Positions 32,320 to 45,020 of a stretch of 64,000 bases of DNA are shown piece after piece. A program made the translations under genes and the position numbers. Location: contig NW_018344260.1 in assembly GCF_002099425.1 (NCBI RefSeq), forward strand, positions 15,001-79,000, in the 5' to 3' direction. Under the pieces are notes generated by a model that did not search any database, was not told the DNA's origin, and worked only from the letters and a program-made list of their open reading frames with translations. Positions within the stretch are counted from its first letter, which is position 1. The number at the start of each line of letters is the position of its first letter. Source of the stretch: Phascolarctos cinereus. Lineage: Eukaryota; Chordata; Mammalia; Diprotodontia; Phascolarctidae.

Positions 32320-34058
32320 TTAGAAGGAGCTTGTCAGGTACACTGAGAACAATAAAATATTGGCATTGGGGAAGCACAATCCAGAAAGGAATCAAAATGC
32401 CAGTCAGGATGGACAGAAGGATACCGATGAATGGAGAGGAGATAGAACTACTTATTGCTTAATTTTCTGCTGTTTTCTCTACCAAGGAGATTGATTTTCA
32501 GACTGGGAAGTATGGAGCAAAAACAGCTGGCAGGGAATTGAAACCTCAAATAAATGAGGGGATAGCAAGAGACCATGTAGCTGCCTTAGGTCACTAAGCT
32601 CAGATGAACTACATTTTAAAACACTAGGAGAAATACCTGGAGCACAATGAGAAAAATCTTGTGGATTTGATTGCTAAGCAACTTTCAGTGAATTTTGAAA
32701 TATCATGGAGAAAAGGAGAGATGCCACAGAGCCAGAGATTGGAAAATAACCAGCAAAAATTCTAGAGAATATTATATAAAAGATGGCTTGAAAATACATT
32801 TGTGGGTACAGGAAGGGAAACAGTGATTACTAAGAGCCAGCATCACTTTATCAAGAACAAATCATGTCAGACTAATTTCATTTTGTTTTTGATGGAGAGG
32901 CCAATTTAGTAGGTATACCTAGAATTCAGCAAGGTATTTGAGAAAGTCTCTCACAGTTATGTTTTTGAGCACAGAGTCTGGAGAGAGACTTGGGTTAGAT
33001 GATAGTAAAAGCTGGATGAATTCAGAATTGGTTGAGTGAGGGAGTCTAAAGATTGGTAATTAATAGATTATTGTCAGCTAGGGGGAGGTCTTCAAAAGGG
33101 TGTCCCTGGGCTCAGCACTTGTCACTATTTTGTTCAACATTTATATCATTATCTTGGATAAAAGGCATAAACAACATACATTACAAATTTGGAGGTGATA
33201 GGAAACTGAGAGGGATAGCTGATATATTGGTCATTGTATGAATGAAAGGCTGAATCTAATAAGATAAAATTGACAATTTCCCCAATGAATATAGACGCAA
33301 AATTTTTAAATGAAATATTAGCAAGAAGATTACAGCAACTTATCATGAGAATAATGCACTATGACCAGGTAAGATTTATACCAGGAGTGCAGGGCTGGTT
33401 CAATATTATTATCAAGATAAAATTGAAAGAGGAGGAACGTCAAATATTTTTTTTTTTGGACTTAACAATCACCTGCAGAAATTGAGGCTGGGGGAGCTCT
33501 AGTTAAACAGCATGTGCAAAAGACCTATGAGTTTTAGTGGATTGTACTACTGAAATACAATTAGTGTAAATAAGGCAATGCTATGAAGTGGCAGTCAAAA
33601 AAGCTAACACGATCATGGGCTGCATTAACAAAAACATAGTTTTCAGACCTCCTTTTATGTCTTTCTCTGATGCCTCATGGTGACAGAAGGATAACACAGA
33701 AATTATACTGGGTTCCATTGAATTGGAAAGGCTTAGATTATGGGCCCATTCAGAGGCAGCATATTTGTCATTTGAAGAGCAGTCTGCCTCAGTTTGGAAA
33801 GGTTCTTTACCAGGTTGGTCATAGGACTTTGAATTGTGAGTGATTTAAGTTTTAAAAGGCAACTCTCAGATTGCAGAAGGGTTATTATCTGCGCCTGTGA
33901 AGGAAATACATATGCTGATGAAATCATGACAAGGTGAAGAAATGGTCAGACTGAAGGCATCGATAATTCCTCTGCATTCTGCCCTAGTCAGATCACATGT
34001 TGCATTTCATGTTCATTTCTGGGAGCCACATTATAGGAAGGACATTGACATGCTTAAT
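32320..34058 (+). repeat. CR1/L3 LINE, ORF2 region, split by L1
   Basis: The longest L3 copy here. Landmarks: 'ccagcatcactttatcaaga', 'caaatcatgtcagactaatt', 'ggggaggtcttcaaaagggt', 'caaatttggaggtgatagga', 'gttttagtggattgtac' and 'ttctgggagccacattatag'. The 'FIKNKSCQTN' stretch is the CR1 reverse-transcriptase motif in decayed form. Many stops and frameshifts; inactive. Fragments at 33270-33428 come from L1. Confidence 0.8.
33270..33428 (+). repeat. L1 ORF2 internal fragment nested in L3
   Basis: The frame reads [20 protein letters not shown] and then [20 protein letters not shown]. This is the conserved L1 reverse-transcriptase segment (…[31 protein letters not shown]…), unlike any CR1 protein. 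Both ends are abrupt, and there is no 3' UTR or poly(A). Confidence 0.85.
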
Positions 34059-34539
34059 AAAAGAGTGATTCCCTATTGACAAGTTCTCCAGATTTTTCTG
34101 TTTTTAATGACTCAATTTTATTAATACTAAAATCTTCCTCAGTAAGCTCTATGGTCACTTGCAGAAATCAGTTTAGCCATCCAAGTTGAAACTATAAAGT
34201 GGATGAAAAATGATAAATGCCCAGATCATGACACATAGTTGGAAGTTCAACCCATTGAGTCTATCAGTTTGTACCTATTTTTCTGTTACAGTATCTGTTT
34301 CTTTCTTTCTTTATTCTGTCTCTCTCTATTTGTCTGTGTGTTTCTGTCTCTTTCTGTCTCTGTCTCTCCATCTGTCTCTCTCACAGATGCTTTTGGTGAT
34401 CAATTAGCCTGTTCCAGAATAGAATAGAAGCTGAGTCTGAATCACATTTGAGGAACTGTGAAATGCTTTCAATGTTTCTAAGATGCTTGTTGCTGCAAGA
34501 ACCCACCTTTTTAATTTCCACTGATACTGTAATATTATG
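34059..34539. other. Unassigned sequence with a (TCTG)n-rich tract
   Basis: Degenerate TCTG/TCTC repeats at about 34,285-34,385. The long Ser/Leu/Val frames there are artefacts. Confidence 0.6.
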
Positions 34540-34700
34540 TTAGATCAATCATTTAATAAGGGATTATTAAGTGTTAGGCATTGTACTAAGAGCTGGTATT
34601 AGAAATACAAGCAAAAAAAAAATAGCCCTTACGTTCAAGAAGCTTAAAATTTAGTGAGAAAAGACAACACATAGAAGGCAGCTAGAAAGTGGGAACATGT
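34540..34700 (-). repeat. L2 3' end / L2-tail element, antisense
   Basis: 'gttaggcattgtactaagag', 'cccttacgttcaagaagctt' and 'gagaaaagacaacacatag' follow the antisense L2 end and its usual neighbour. Confidence 0.75.
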
Positions 34701-35299
34701 ATACAAGGGCAAGGTGGGAAAGTCTAGAAAGGAAGGAATGAATCTGGGAGAGAAGTGAGCATGGATGGTCTGGGCTGCTTTTCATGAAATAGTGGTGCTA
34801 TGTAAGATCTCACAAATCAGAGGAAGGGCCACAGGGTTGGAGGCATCTTCAGAATGAGAAGGCTACTGGCAAAGAAGTCATGGAATCATGAGAAGCAGAA
34901 TTATAGGTAACCCAGAGGACAACAGAAAGATACATGATGGGCATAAGCAGGCTGAAGCATGTTACCAATAGTGAGTTGTATGTAAGAGGTGGCATTAAGG
35001 CATAAATGATGTGCATTATTGAAAAAAAAAAGGTGGGCTGGTTGCTCTGGGTCTGAGTGAGAGATAGCAAATGGACAGCCTGAGGAATATACTTATATCT
35101 GTGAAATACGAAAGAATCAGAAGAAGGCCTCCAGGGCAGAGGGGTATATCTTCTATTCAGGATTTATAGAATGACATGAACACAGATTGCATGGGATGGA
35201 AAGGTTTCGATTTGCACCAGTGAAAGGCATACACTGATAAGATAGATCACTGATCCAGGAAGACATCAATGTAAGCAGTGCTAAATGGAAGGATATCCA
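34701..35299. other. Unassigned sequence
   Basis: Possibly the extended part of the preceding element; I cannot name it. Confidence 0.35.
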
Positions 35300-35460
35300 A
35301 ATGGAGGGTGACCCAAATGGTGAAGTTTCTTGAAACCATGCCATACAATGATTATTTGAAGGAGATGGGAATGCTTAGTCTGGGGAAAAGAAAACCTTGG
35401 TAGGGGAAAAAGGCCACTGTATCTGTCTTCAAGCATTTGAAAGGCTTTCTGGGTCACTTA
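35300..35460 (+). repeat. CR1/L3 LINE fragment
   Basis: 'ttcttgaaaccatgccatac', 'gatgggaatgcttagtctgg', 'ctgtcttcaagcatttgaaa' and 'ggctttc' are the L3 segment that follows the part ending at 34,058. The two may be one element split by 1.2 kb. Confidence 0.8.
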
Positions 35461-36197
35461 CAATCTTGATTCTCACCTCACAAGCCCATTCTGAGCTTTA
35501 ACACCCCTGACACTCTTCTCACAGGCCCATGGTCCCCTTTTCTCTTTCTTCTCAGTTATCTGACCTTATTTCCCTCTTCTGTCAATATCTTTTTAATGCT
35601 TGAGTTGGCCAATGAATTCTCTGTGCACCTACATTGGTCTCCTCTGGCTGACCTGTTTTACCTCAGAAAAAGAGGAGTAGGAGCAAAAAAAAAAATGGGT
35701 AGAAATTGCACAGGGCAGATTTAGGCTCAAGGTGCTAAAAAAACTTCTTACTGATTAAAGATATGCAGAAGTTAAATGGGCTATTTTGGGGTCTTTGAGG
35801 TGCTAATTGGTTAAAGTCTTTAAGGGGAAGTCAAATGACCACTTAGCAGGGATGTTGTAGAGGGCATGTCTGCTCAGGTATGATTTGGACTAAGTGGCAC
35901 CTCCCAGCTACAAGAATCTTTGTCTCTTTTCTAGTGCTCTACTCACAAAGCACTGCATTGGTATTTAGTATTTGCTATACTGTTTTCTATTGTACTGCAC
36001 TACAGGCATGATTCTAGGTCACTGGAAAGAGTGAATCAATTGCAATCTAGTCAATGGGTTTGCAATATGTTCCAAGCCAGAGATTTGGCAGGAGAAAGTG
36101 GTATGAAGGATGTCATCAAAGAAATTACTGTTGGGTAAAAAGAGAGAGATTGATTGTGTAATAAGAGTGAGGGATGAATGAAGGATAGCCCAAAGGC
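35461..36197. other. Unassigned sequence
   Basis: Nothing recognised. Confidence 0.4.
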
Positions 36198-36268
36198 TCA
36201 CAGTAGATATAGAATGCTGGACTTGGAGTCAGGAAGACCTGAGTTCAAATCCTACCTTTGATACTAAT

Positions 36269-37355
<1,087 letters not shown>

Positions 37356-37510
37356 TCACTGTGTGACCTTGGGTGAGTCACTAAGTCCCAGGTTCCTCCT
37401 ATGTAAAACAGGAACAATAATGGCACTTACCTTCCAGGGTTGGTGAAGATTAAAATGAGATATTTGTAAAGGGCTGTCCAAACCTTAAAGTGCTGTATAA
37501 ATTCCAGCAA

Positions 37511-37699
37511 TGTTGATGAGAATGATAATGATGATTTCCATAAAACTGGAGAAAGGTCTCTAGCACGTTGGGTGGATCTCTTATGGAAAAGATGAGAGGA
37601 TATAGATGACCCACAAGATAAGCAAGCACGGATGAATTGTGGTCTATAATATTAGCAGAAATAGCTACATTAATAAGATCACAGTGGGAGGGAAGGGAG
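37511..37699. other. Unassigned sequence
   Basis: Nothing recognised. Confidence 0.4.
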
Positions 37700-37963
37700 G
37701 GAATAAGCATTTATATAGTACCTGCTATATGCCAGGCACTGTGCTAAACACTTTACAAGTTTTATTTCCTTTGATCATCACCACAACCCTTCTAGGTAAG
37801 GGCCGTTTTAACTCCGTCTTACAGTTGAGGAAACTGAGGCCAACAGAGGCTTTAGTGATTTGCCCAAGGTCATAAAGCTGTTAAGTGTCTGAGACTGGAT
37901 TTGAACTCAGGTTTTCCTGACTCCAGGCCCATTTCCCCATCCACTGTACCACCTAGCTGCCTC
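37700..37963 (-). repeat. MIR/THER1-type CORE-SINE, full length
   Basis: 'tatatgccaggcactgtgct', 'cttacagttgaggaaactga', 'tttgcccaaggtcataaagc' and 'ccactgtaccacctagctgc'. About 265 bp and complete at both ends. Confidence 0.9.
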
Positions 37964-38029
37964 ATAATGGATCACAGAGCCATTGGCAGATGGGGCACTT
38001 CATCTACCAGACTTAAGTTTCTAGTTTAA

Positions 38030-38290
38030 AATATTTGCATGTAATCACACACACATACACATGAATGCATATGTACAATGTGCACAATGCAATATTAATG
38101 AATGCAATTGAGTACACACAGTAACAACATAAACGAATGCATATAGATTGCACATGCAAGCTAGCTTTCATATGCACATACATAAACCTGCATGCTCATA
38201 CAGTTGTGCAGATTTATGTGTATGCACACATATATCCATACCCATACATAGAAGGATGTGCATGTGCATACAGAAAATACACAGACCTCC
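38030..38290 (+). repeat. Degenerate (CA)n/(CATA)n low-complexity tract
   Basis: Repeated 'cacacacatacacatg', 'catatgcacatacataaacc' and similar; a decayed alternating repeat. The open frames in it are artefacts. Confidence 0.75.
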
Positions 38291-38389
38291 GGAGAACATT
38301 TTCTGCACTAATACTCCTATGGTGGTAACAGGGAGTGCTTTCTGCTCTCCATTAGGTCCCTATTTCCATTAAACTGGCATTCCCACAGG

Positions 38390-38900
38390 TCACTGGACTG
38401 CGAGTTCTCTGATGGGAACATTTCATTTTAGTTTCTAAAACAAACTTCCACACAGATTTATTGCCCTCAAATAAATAAGAGAGCAAGTTTATTTCTCCTT
38501 CTCATTTCTGGGGACAGAACGAGAATGTAAGCAAAATATTAAAAATGGAATAGACTCAGTTTTACTTTAATTGACCTTTGATTCTCTGCTTAATATCCTC
38601 CCCATGTTTCTGCTCCAGCCTGAGTGACTCTGGGTGAAGTGGCAGTGTTCAATGATTCATTCGGTCCTGAGGCAAAGCACACTGTAATTGGTTTTTAACT
38701 TCCTGGAATGTCAAAGCCAGGATGGAAATTTTACGTATCACTCCACCAATTCAATCCTGGCTTTAATAATAATGTGGCAGAAAGGGAGGCAGATTTACAG
38801 CTGTAGAGAAATGTAATCAAATTTGGAGACCGAATGCAATAAGTCCAAATGCTAGTTTTCATTTGGAAGCTTGTTAGATAAATGTGATCTTGCCTGAACT
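38390..38900. promoter_or_regulatory. Repeat-free block, candidate conserved element
   Basis: About 500 bases without repeat landmarks, AT-balanced, with TAAT-type homeodomain cores ('ctttaataataatgtgg', 'gtaattgg') and low CpG. This resembles vertebrate conserved non-coding enhancers in texture. The call is an impression only. Confidence 0.25.
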
Positions 38901-39525
38901 CTTTGCCCAGATCATTGTTTCCCTCCCTCTGCCCCCAGGATGACTGAGGAGAGCTGGTGGGTTTTGGTGTTGGAAGGGAGCAGGAAGAAACCTATGCTCT
39001 GCAGGAATGGGCTTTGCCTCAGGGTGATGGAGCAGTGGGCACTGGCAGATGAAGAAGTGTGAAGAGGGGAAATCCAATGAATGTTAGGAGGGGATACAAT
39101 TTGGCCAGTTTCCTACAAAATGCCAAATGCCAGAAGGCAAAGGCACCAGCTAATTACACATCCCTCCATTGTACCCATCCCAACCATCTTTAGGGTTTAG
39201 CTCAAATGTTGGATTGTTACACACTAGATATAACAATCAGTTCAAGCAATCCTTGGTCCACTGGTACCCCTAGCTCTTTAAAACACTGAGAAGGGTACCA
39301 CAACCATATATTCTGAACCACAACAAGAGGGCAATGCTAGGACCTGAGGGCAACAGGGAAGCTGGAATCAGCAGGGAATATCAGCAAACAGTTTACAGAT
39401 AAGTTATAGTGTGCTGTTACTGTGGACATATGATAGGAGCAGCTAGTAGAAGGGAATTTAAGATAAAGGGAGAGCAAAACGGACTGTCTTTGAATAGAAC
39501 AGCTACTGTTGTGATCTAGGGGTGC
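38901..39525. other. Unassigned sequence
   Basis: Nothing recognised; the part after about 39,260 could belong to the LTR element that follows. Confidence 0.35.
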
Positions 39526-40041
39526 TGGTGATGCGGTCTAGAGGTTTAAGGGTGCTGGGACCCTCAGATCATGACACATGGGTCCTGCTTGAAAGATTTC
39601 GACCCAAGCCATCTTTCAGCCAAAGACAAGGTTTATTAAACATCGGCCGTATTAGCCAGACTCTTTAGGAATCTGCGAGTCAGTGAGGTATTGGCTAGAT
39701 TATAAGAATCTGAGCCTCTTAACAGAGACAAGCTGGACCTTATGAAAGACTATAGAAATACTATGGGAAGACTGTGGGAAGGATCTAGGAGTGGCCAAGT
39801 AGTCCATGAGTTAGTAGAACTCCAGGGGTGGCCAATGGAGAATGAAGCCTAGATAGGATTAAGAGTGGGAAGTGGCTGGGGGTCATAGGGAGTTCTAGGC
39901 TAGGTTAAGGGTAACAGATTGAGCATAGCTGCAATGAAAGGCCAGTTGATGAGATTATAGCCTCAGGGGAACACCACAGATTTGGTCATGTGGGAAAGTC
40001 CAAGGTTTTTCCTTTTTGGGGTCTAGATCCCATCCTCATCA
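39526..40041 (-). mobile_element. LTR of an endogenous retrovirus, first of an abutting pair
   Basis: On the minus strand it starts TGATGAGGATGGGATC and ends GCATCACCA, with AATAAA near its 3' part (plus-strand 'ggtttattaa' at 39,632). It resembles the next LTR along its whole length. No viral internal sequence lies between them. Confidence 0.65.
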
Positions 40042-40042
40042 C

Positions 40043-40481
40043 TGGTAACCCCAAAATGCAAGGGTATAGGGTATAGGTTTGCCTCAAAAGAATTTGACCA
40101 TTCAAGCCTTTTTTCAGTCCAAGTAGTGAATTTATTAAGACATTGGTTGGGTGGATGAGATTCCTAGTGAGTCTGTGGTATTTGTGATGCCAATATAAGC
40201 TGGCTAGATTTTAAGAATCAGTGCAATTTAGTGTAGGTAAGATTGGTATTTTATACAGAAAGACTGTGGGAAGATCTGGATGGGATCAATTTGTGGCAAG
40301 CAGCCTGGGGTGGGCCAGGTGCAGACAGTGAGGGCCAGAATGAAAAGGCAGTTAAAAGGATTATACTGGGATGGGCTGGATGCCTCAAGTGAATGCCAGG
40401 GATCTGGGCTGCTGAAATTTTCAGGAAAGTTCAGGGACTAAGGGTCTTTTCCTTTTAGGGGTTCAGATCCTATCCCCATCA
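40043..40481 (-). mobile_element. LTR of an endogenous retrovirus, second of an abutting pair
   Basis: On the minus strand it starts TGATGGGGATAGGATC and ends GGGTTACCA. Shared marks with the first LTR include 'ggctagatt(a/t)taagaatc', 'agactgtgggaag' and 'ttcctttt(t/a)ggggt'. Divergence is large (roughly 60-65% by eye), so both are old. Confidence 0.65.
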
Positions 40482-40559
40482 TCTACCATATGGGTACCTT
40501 GCAGCAGTTTCAATTGTTTTCTTTCCCAAGTGTTCAGAAATGATCTTTCATTTTTGTTT

Positions 40560-40765
40560 TTGTGTCCCCAGCACTTAGCACAATAGCCCCAAATCACTCT
40601 ACCTCACATTGATTGGCCAACAATAGGTTCCAGGCTAAGCCCCACTTGGTCCTTGTTTGGACCCTGATTGGCTTACAATGAATGTAAATAGCAATTATTT
40701 CTGTTTTGGCCAGAAACCCTGAGGGTCTTCCCCTCTCAGATGTATGTATCTATGTATCTATGTAG

Positions 40766-40816
<51 letters not shown>

Positions 40817-41128
40817 ATTTTTGACTAGGTAAAGAAGCTATTCTCTGCCTCAATTCTTATTAAGCCTTAATCACTGAAAGGGTGTTGCCTTGGTCAAACT
40901 AAGTCCTGTTAAAGACCTTAGCTTGAAAAAGCCTAGGTCTCCCACTGCATCCTGGGCCATCTCCAGTCATCCTGATCTATATTTTGCCACTGGACCCAAT
41001 GGCTCTGGAGGAGAGAGTGAGGCTCTTGACCGCACAGCCCTCTCTCACTTAAATCCAGGCGAGTCATGGCATCACCTTCCTGATGTCATGGTCCTGTTTG
41101 AGAATGAAGGACAAACAAGAACAACCTA
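40560..41128 (+). repeat. ~440-bp interspersed repeat with CCAAT and TATA-like motifs, copy 1
   Basis: Runs from 'gattggccaacaatagg' through 'gtaaatagcaattatttctg', 'ccagaaaccctgaggg', 'ccttagcttgaaaaagcc' and 'gcatcctgggccatctcc' to 'gaatgaaggacaaacaagaa'. Copies at 45404 (+) and 60553 (-). CCAAT plus TATAAATA spacing suggests an LTR; the A-rich 3' end suggests a retroposon. Family not settled. A (TATC)n tract has expanded inside. Confidence 0.75.
40743..40816 (+). repeat. (TATC)n microsatellite
   Basis: About 12 perfect TATC units after a few TATG/TATC mixtures. The related copy at 45404 reads 'agatggattcttttgtg' here and has no tract. Confidence 0.95.
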
Positions 41129-41129
41129 A

Positions 41130-41185
41130 TAAAATGCCTGGTAAGCAATACATGCTTAATAAATGTTTATTTTTTGATTAATATG
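41130..41185 (+). repeat. L2 LINE 3' end
   Basis: 'aaaatgcctggtaagcaata' then 'catgcttaataaatgtttat'. Confidence 0.7.
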
Positions 41186-42260
41186 ATTAAATTGTCAGTA
41201 TACCCAGGAATTTTCCATGCTGTGGTAGTGTCTCTATGTGGCTCTCCCGAGATGATGACACTTGGGAAGAGTGCTCAGGGAGCCATTTGTGTGCCTTGGT
41301 TTTCCTTCCTCCTGGAAGTAAGTAGGAAGAGATGACATTTGGGCCAAGACATTTGAGAAATATTAACAGAAGCAGTGGTCATTAATCTCTTTTGCTCTGC
41401 AAATTGGCCAAGATCTGCATTCTATGAGAGGTCTACATTTCTACAACTCAATGCCCATTATGGATGAGGAGCCATGCTAGAACAGTGGATACAAAAGTGA
41501 AAGTCACAACCCTCACATCTGGTTGCTTAGCATTTGATGGGGGCATAGGTCTCCTTCCCAGGCAAGTATGATACAAGGTAGCATGTGATAGGGGCAAAGA
41601 AGAAGTTGAAAGAAAGTGTTTTAGGGAAATCAAAAAAGGTAAAGATCACTTTTACCTAGGGGGTGACATAGGGAAAGCTTCATGAAGGAGATAAGGCCTG
41701 TATTAGGCCTTGAAGGAAGGGATAAATTCTGACTTGAAAAGGGGAAGGAGGTCATGGATTATATTCCAGGCATTGGCAGAATGGTCTATGCAAACACAGG
41801 GAGACAGGGAAGTACAGAATAAATCTGAAGTTATTAATAAAAAAAAATCCATTTTGGATGCTGATAGGAGGCAGTTATGTCCAGGTCTGTCCTCAGGAAC
41901 TGTGATAGCTTGTCACATGTAGAGCCAAGTCTCAATGGTAGTTTAGAGTAGAGCTGTAACTACGGCAGGACCACTGGGACTCTATTCTTGAGCATTGAAA
42001 TTTAGTGGCTGCTGACAGTGCTTACATTTCTTTGACAGCAAAGAAACAATAGAGTTTAATACCCAGTTAGCAAGAATTATTAGTTAATACAGGAAGCTAC
42101 CATTTGGTTTACTTCCTTACCACCGGCAGCTACATCCCAGGTAAGGATCTGGCTCTGCTTTTCTTCCCCCCATCTTCATCCCAGGCAGCCACCTCCTCAA
42201 CAGCAGCTTATGGTGTTTTGGGGTCTCTAGTACTGTTCCCCCCTCCACCTAGAGTGTTAT
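41186..42260. other. Unassigned sequence, in part L2-like antisense
   Basis: 41,445-41,520 ('ccatgctagaacagtggata') and 41,690-41,820 ('ggccttgaaggaagggataa', 'attccaggcattggcagaat') resemble the antisense L2-tail element, diverged. The rest is unassigned. Confidence 0.45.
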
Positions 42261-43039
42261 TGATGGGGTGCTTGGGTGCTTATGTTTGGATCCTTGTACT
42301 TGGACCCCAATTTCTCCCTAGCCTCAGAAACACTATCCCTGACAGTTTCTCCCCAGCCCAAGGACCCTGCGCTTAGCAATTACTCATGAGTGGGCCCCAG
42401 GAAGACTCTTATCTCTTTCCCTGGTGCAGTTACAAACAGCACCTGAAGGAATTATTAGTTTGAACTGGCTTTGCACTGGGTCATAAAGACATACTACCAC
42501 CCTACCTCATTATCTACATCCTGGGCTCCTTGTTAACTGTATTCTAGGCTTAAGACATATGTATACTCCCTACATCTATCTTGTCAAACAAGACATTGAT
42601 TGGTAGAAGACTGGACAACTCTCAGTTACCCTGGACTCTAGTTAACTTAGTGATGTAGCAGGCCTAAAACCACATCTCCATGAAGGCCCCTTTGTGGGCT
42701 TTTCCCAGTGAACTCTGGGTAAAACGCCTGCGCAGTAGGTATAAGAAGTGCATGTTCTTTTAAGAACTGACCACTCCTTAACCACACCCTAATCTCACCC
42801 TGAATCACCTAGTTAGCATATTTGGCACATGCTTTATTGTCTTTTATCCCATACAAACTTTAACGTACCACTCTAAGATTGCAAGAATCCTTAAGAATCC
42901 TTCCCTGCTAAAAAGCGTAACAATAAACTTTGCCACCTTGACTGAAAGAATGCTTGAGTCTGTGAATTCATTCCAGATGACCCATCATGTACTTCAGTCT
43001 ATCAGGGGTCACAACCTTTCAACCTCTCATACCACAACA
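42261..43039 (+). mobile_element. Solo LTR, ~780 bp, copy 1
   Basis: Starts TGATGGGGTGCTTGGG and ends near ACCACAACA. It has AATAAA in 'aacaataaactttgccacc'. The first ~160 and last ~200 bases match the inverted copy at 61710-62411; the middles differ. No viral internal sequence adjoins it. Family unnamed; a fossil. Confidence 0.8.
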
Positions 43040-43332
43040 GTATCTTAGGGTCTCTTCTCTCCCTCAAAATGAATTTGACTTAACCGATTGATTTGAAAAT
43101 TTGTTTCGTACTACTTGCTGTCCCAGGTATATTTTATCAATCTTATGCCAAACATTTATAACTATTTATAGCTCTAGTTTAGGATAAGATGTAGTGGGAT
43201 GGTTGTGGGAGGAAAGTTCGCTCAAGAGCAGCAATGAGCATGATGAAGTATGGCCAAGAAAGGATTGGTTGGGGTTATATAACAACGTGGGGTGTCAGTT
43301 AACACTGGGAGGGAAGTCAACATCTATGGCTT
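43040..43332. other. Unassigned sequence
   Basis: Nothing recognised. Confidence 0.4.
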
Positions 43333-43568
43333 ACTGTTTTTGTTCAGTCACTGCCTAATTTGGGTTTTTCTTGGTGAAGATACTGGTGTGGGTTGCCATT
43401 TCCTTCTCTAGCTCATTTTACAGGTGAGAAAACTGAGGCAAACAGAGTGAAGTGACTTGTCCGGGGTTACACAGCTAATAAATGTCTGAGGCCAGATTTG
43501 AACTCAGGAAGATGAGTCTTTCTGACTCCAAGACCAGCATTCTATCCACTGTTCTACCTAGCTGCCCC
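43333..43568 (-). repeat. MAR1-type SINE, full length
   Basis: 'gttcagtcactgcctaattt', 'ggttgccatttccttctcta', 'gaaaactgaggcaaacagag' and 'ctgttctacctagctgcccc'. Confidence 0.9.
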
Positions 43569-43611
43569 AATGTCTATAGCTAGATTATGGCTATTTTAGA
43601 ATGACTTCCAT

Positions 43612-43770
43612 TGTTATTTAGATTTAAATCTCAGATCTACCAGTTATTGCCTATGTAACCTGAGTGAGTGATGTTATCTCTCTGAGATTGGTTTTCTTAT
43701 TTGTAAAATGAAGCCTGTTGGACTGGATAACCACTAAGGTCCCTTCTAGCTTTAAATCTGGTACCCTATG
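43612..43770 (+). repeat. CORE-SINE with CR1/L3-like tail
   Basis: 'ttaaatctcagatctaccag', 'cttatttgtaaaatgaagcc' and 'aaggtcccttctagctttaa'. Confidence 0.75.
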
Positions 43771-44529
43771 ACCTATAAACTCATCAATTCTATACTGGGC
43801 AGTTTGTTTAATTTTATCTGTTTACCTTGGCTGCTAATAAAGCTCTTTTGGAAAAACCCATTAAGTGAATTAAGGGAGAAGAAGGAGGTGTCTTGTGCCC
43901 CTGTGGTCTACAGTTCAGGCATACTGGGTGGTCTGGAGTTCAGGTGTGTGGTTGTCCCCTTTCCTGCCAGGCTCTTTCTTTATATGGAAATCTTCCAAAC
44001 TCTACTTATAGAGTGACCTTTGAGTTTTCTCCTAATCTAAGCTTCTAGGATTCCATCCATTAAAGTCCACAAAAAGGATTTGGGGAGACAAATTCCTAGC
44101 TGAAACAGCCTAAATGGGTTCTTAAGCCAAACTAGCATACTTTGAGGACATCTCTGACCTTTGGAGTTGATAGTCATGTGACAATCTTATAGTCCCTCAA
44201 ATTGCCTCTCCCAGCTGTTATACAGAATCTGGGTGGGAGGGGGCCGACCTGGGGGCATTTCTAATATTCTTTTATTCTCAGTTGGTTAGGCTATTAGCTT
44301 GTACAGATTCTGATTAAGAATGGGGGTTGGTGGGGGAACCCTAGAACAATAGTCACAAGAGGCCCCCTCTAATGAGAGTCATTATTTGTAATGCAAAATG
44401 AAGCTTTGGGGCTCCCCTCAAACCTAGAGGCCTTAGGGCAATTGGGCCTTTTCCTGTTATGCTAATCTGCCTCAGGCCTCTAGTCTTGTTGAGGCATTTT
44501 CTACATCATTTTAAAATCAATCACATGTT
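43771..44529. other. Unassigned sequence
   Basis: Nothing recognised. Confidence 0.4.
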
Positions 44530-45018
44530 TGAGAGATAGAAAGGAATGTAGAAGCCATTTAGTCAAACCTGTGTCAAAAAAAAGAATCCCTTCTATAACA
44601 TTCCAGCTATTAAGCTTCCACTGAAAATTTCCATTGAGGGGGAGCTTACGACCCCCTTGAGCAGGCTTTCCTTTTCAAGACAATGCTAATCATTAGGAAG
44701 TTTCTTCTCACATTGAGCCTAAACTTGTTACTGGGTAATTTCCACCTATTGCTATAATTTTTAATCTCTGGGGTTAGGTAGAACAAGCATGATCTTTTTT
44801 TCTTATGGCAAGCACTTCTGATACTTGAAGATATTGCTGTCTGCCCAGCATTGTACCCTTTCCCTCCCATCTGTTCCACTCAAGCATCCCCATTTCTTTC
44901 ATTCAGTCCTCATACGACATAGCCCCCATTTCCCTTACCACCTTTCTTTGGGCACCCTTCAATTCGTCAGCATACTTCCTAAATGAGGTGCTTAGCCCTA
45001 TACACAGTGTTCCAGATA
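44530..45018 (-). repeat. CR1/L3 LINE 3' end
   Basis: On the plus strand: 'gaagccatttagtcaaacct', 'cattaggaagtttcttctca', 'gtaatttccacctattgcta', 'gatacttgaagatattgctg' and 'gtcagcatacttcctaaatg'. These are antisense L3 in order, about 490 bases to its 3' end. Confidence 0.82.
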
Positions 45019-45020
45019 TC

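Noticed and set aside
39526-43039. A complete provirus between the LTRs at 39.5-40.5 kb and 42.3-43.0 kb
   Set aside because: The LTRs belong to different families and orientations, and the DNA between them is SINE-like repeat, L2 end and unassigned sequence without viral protein motifs.
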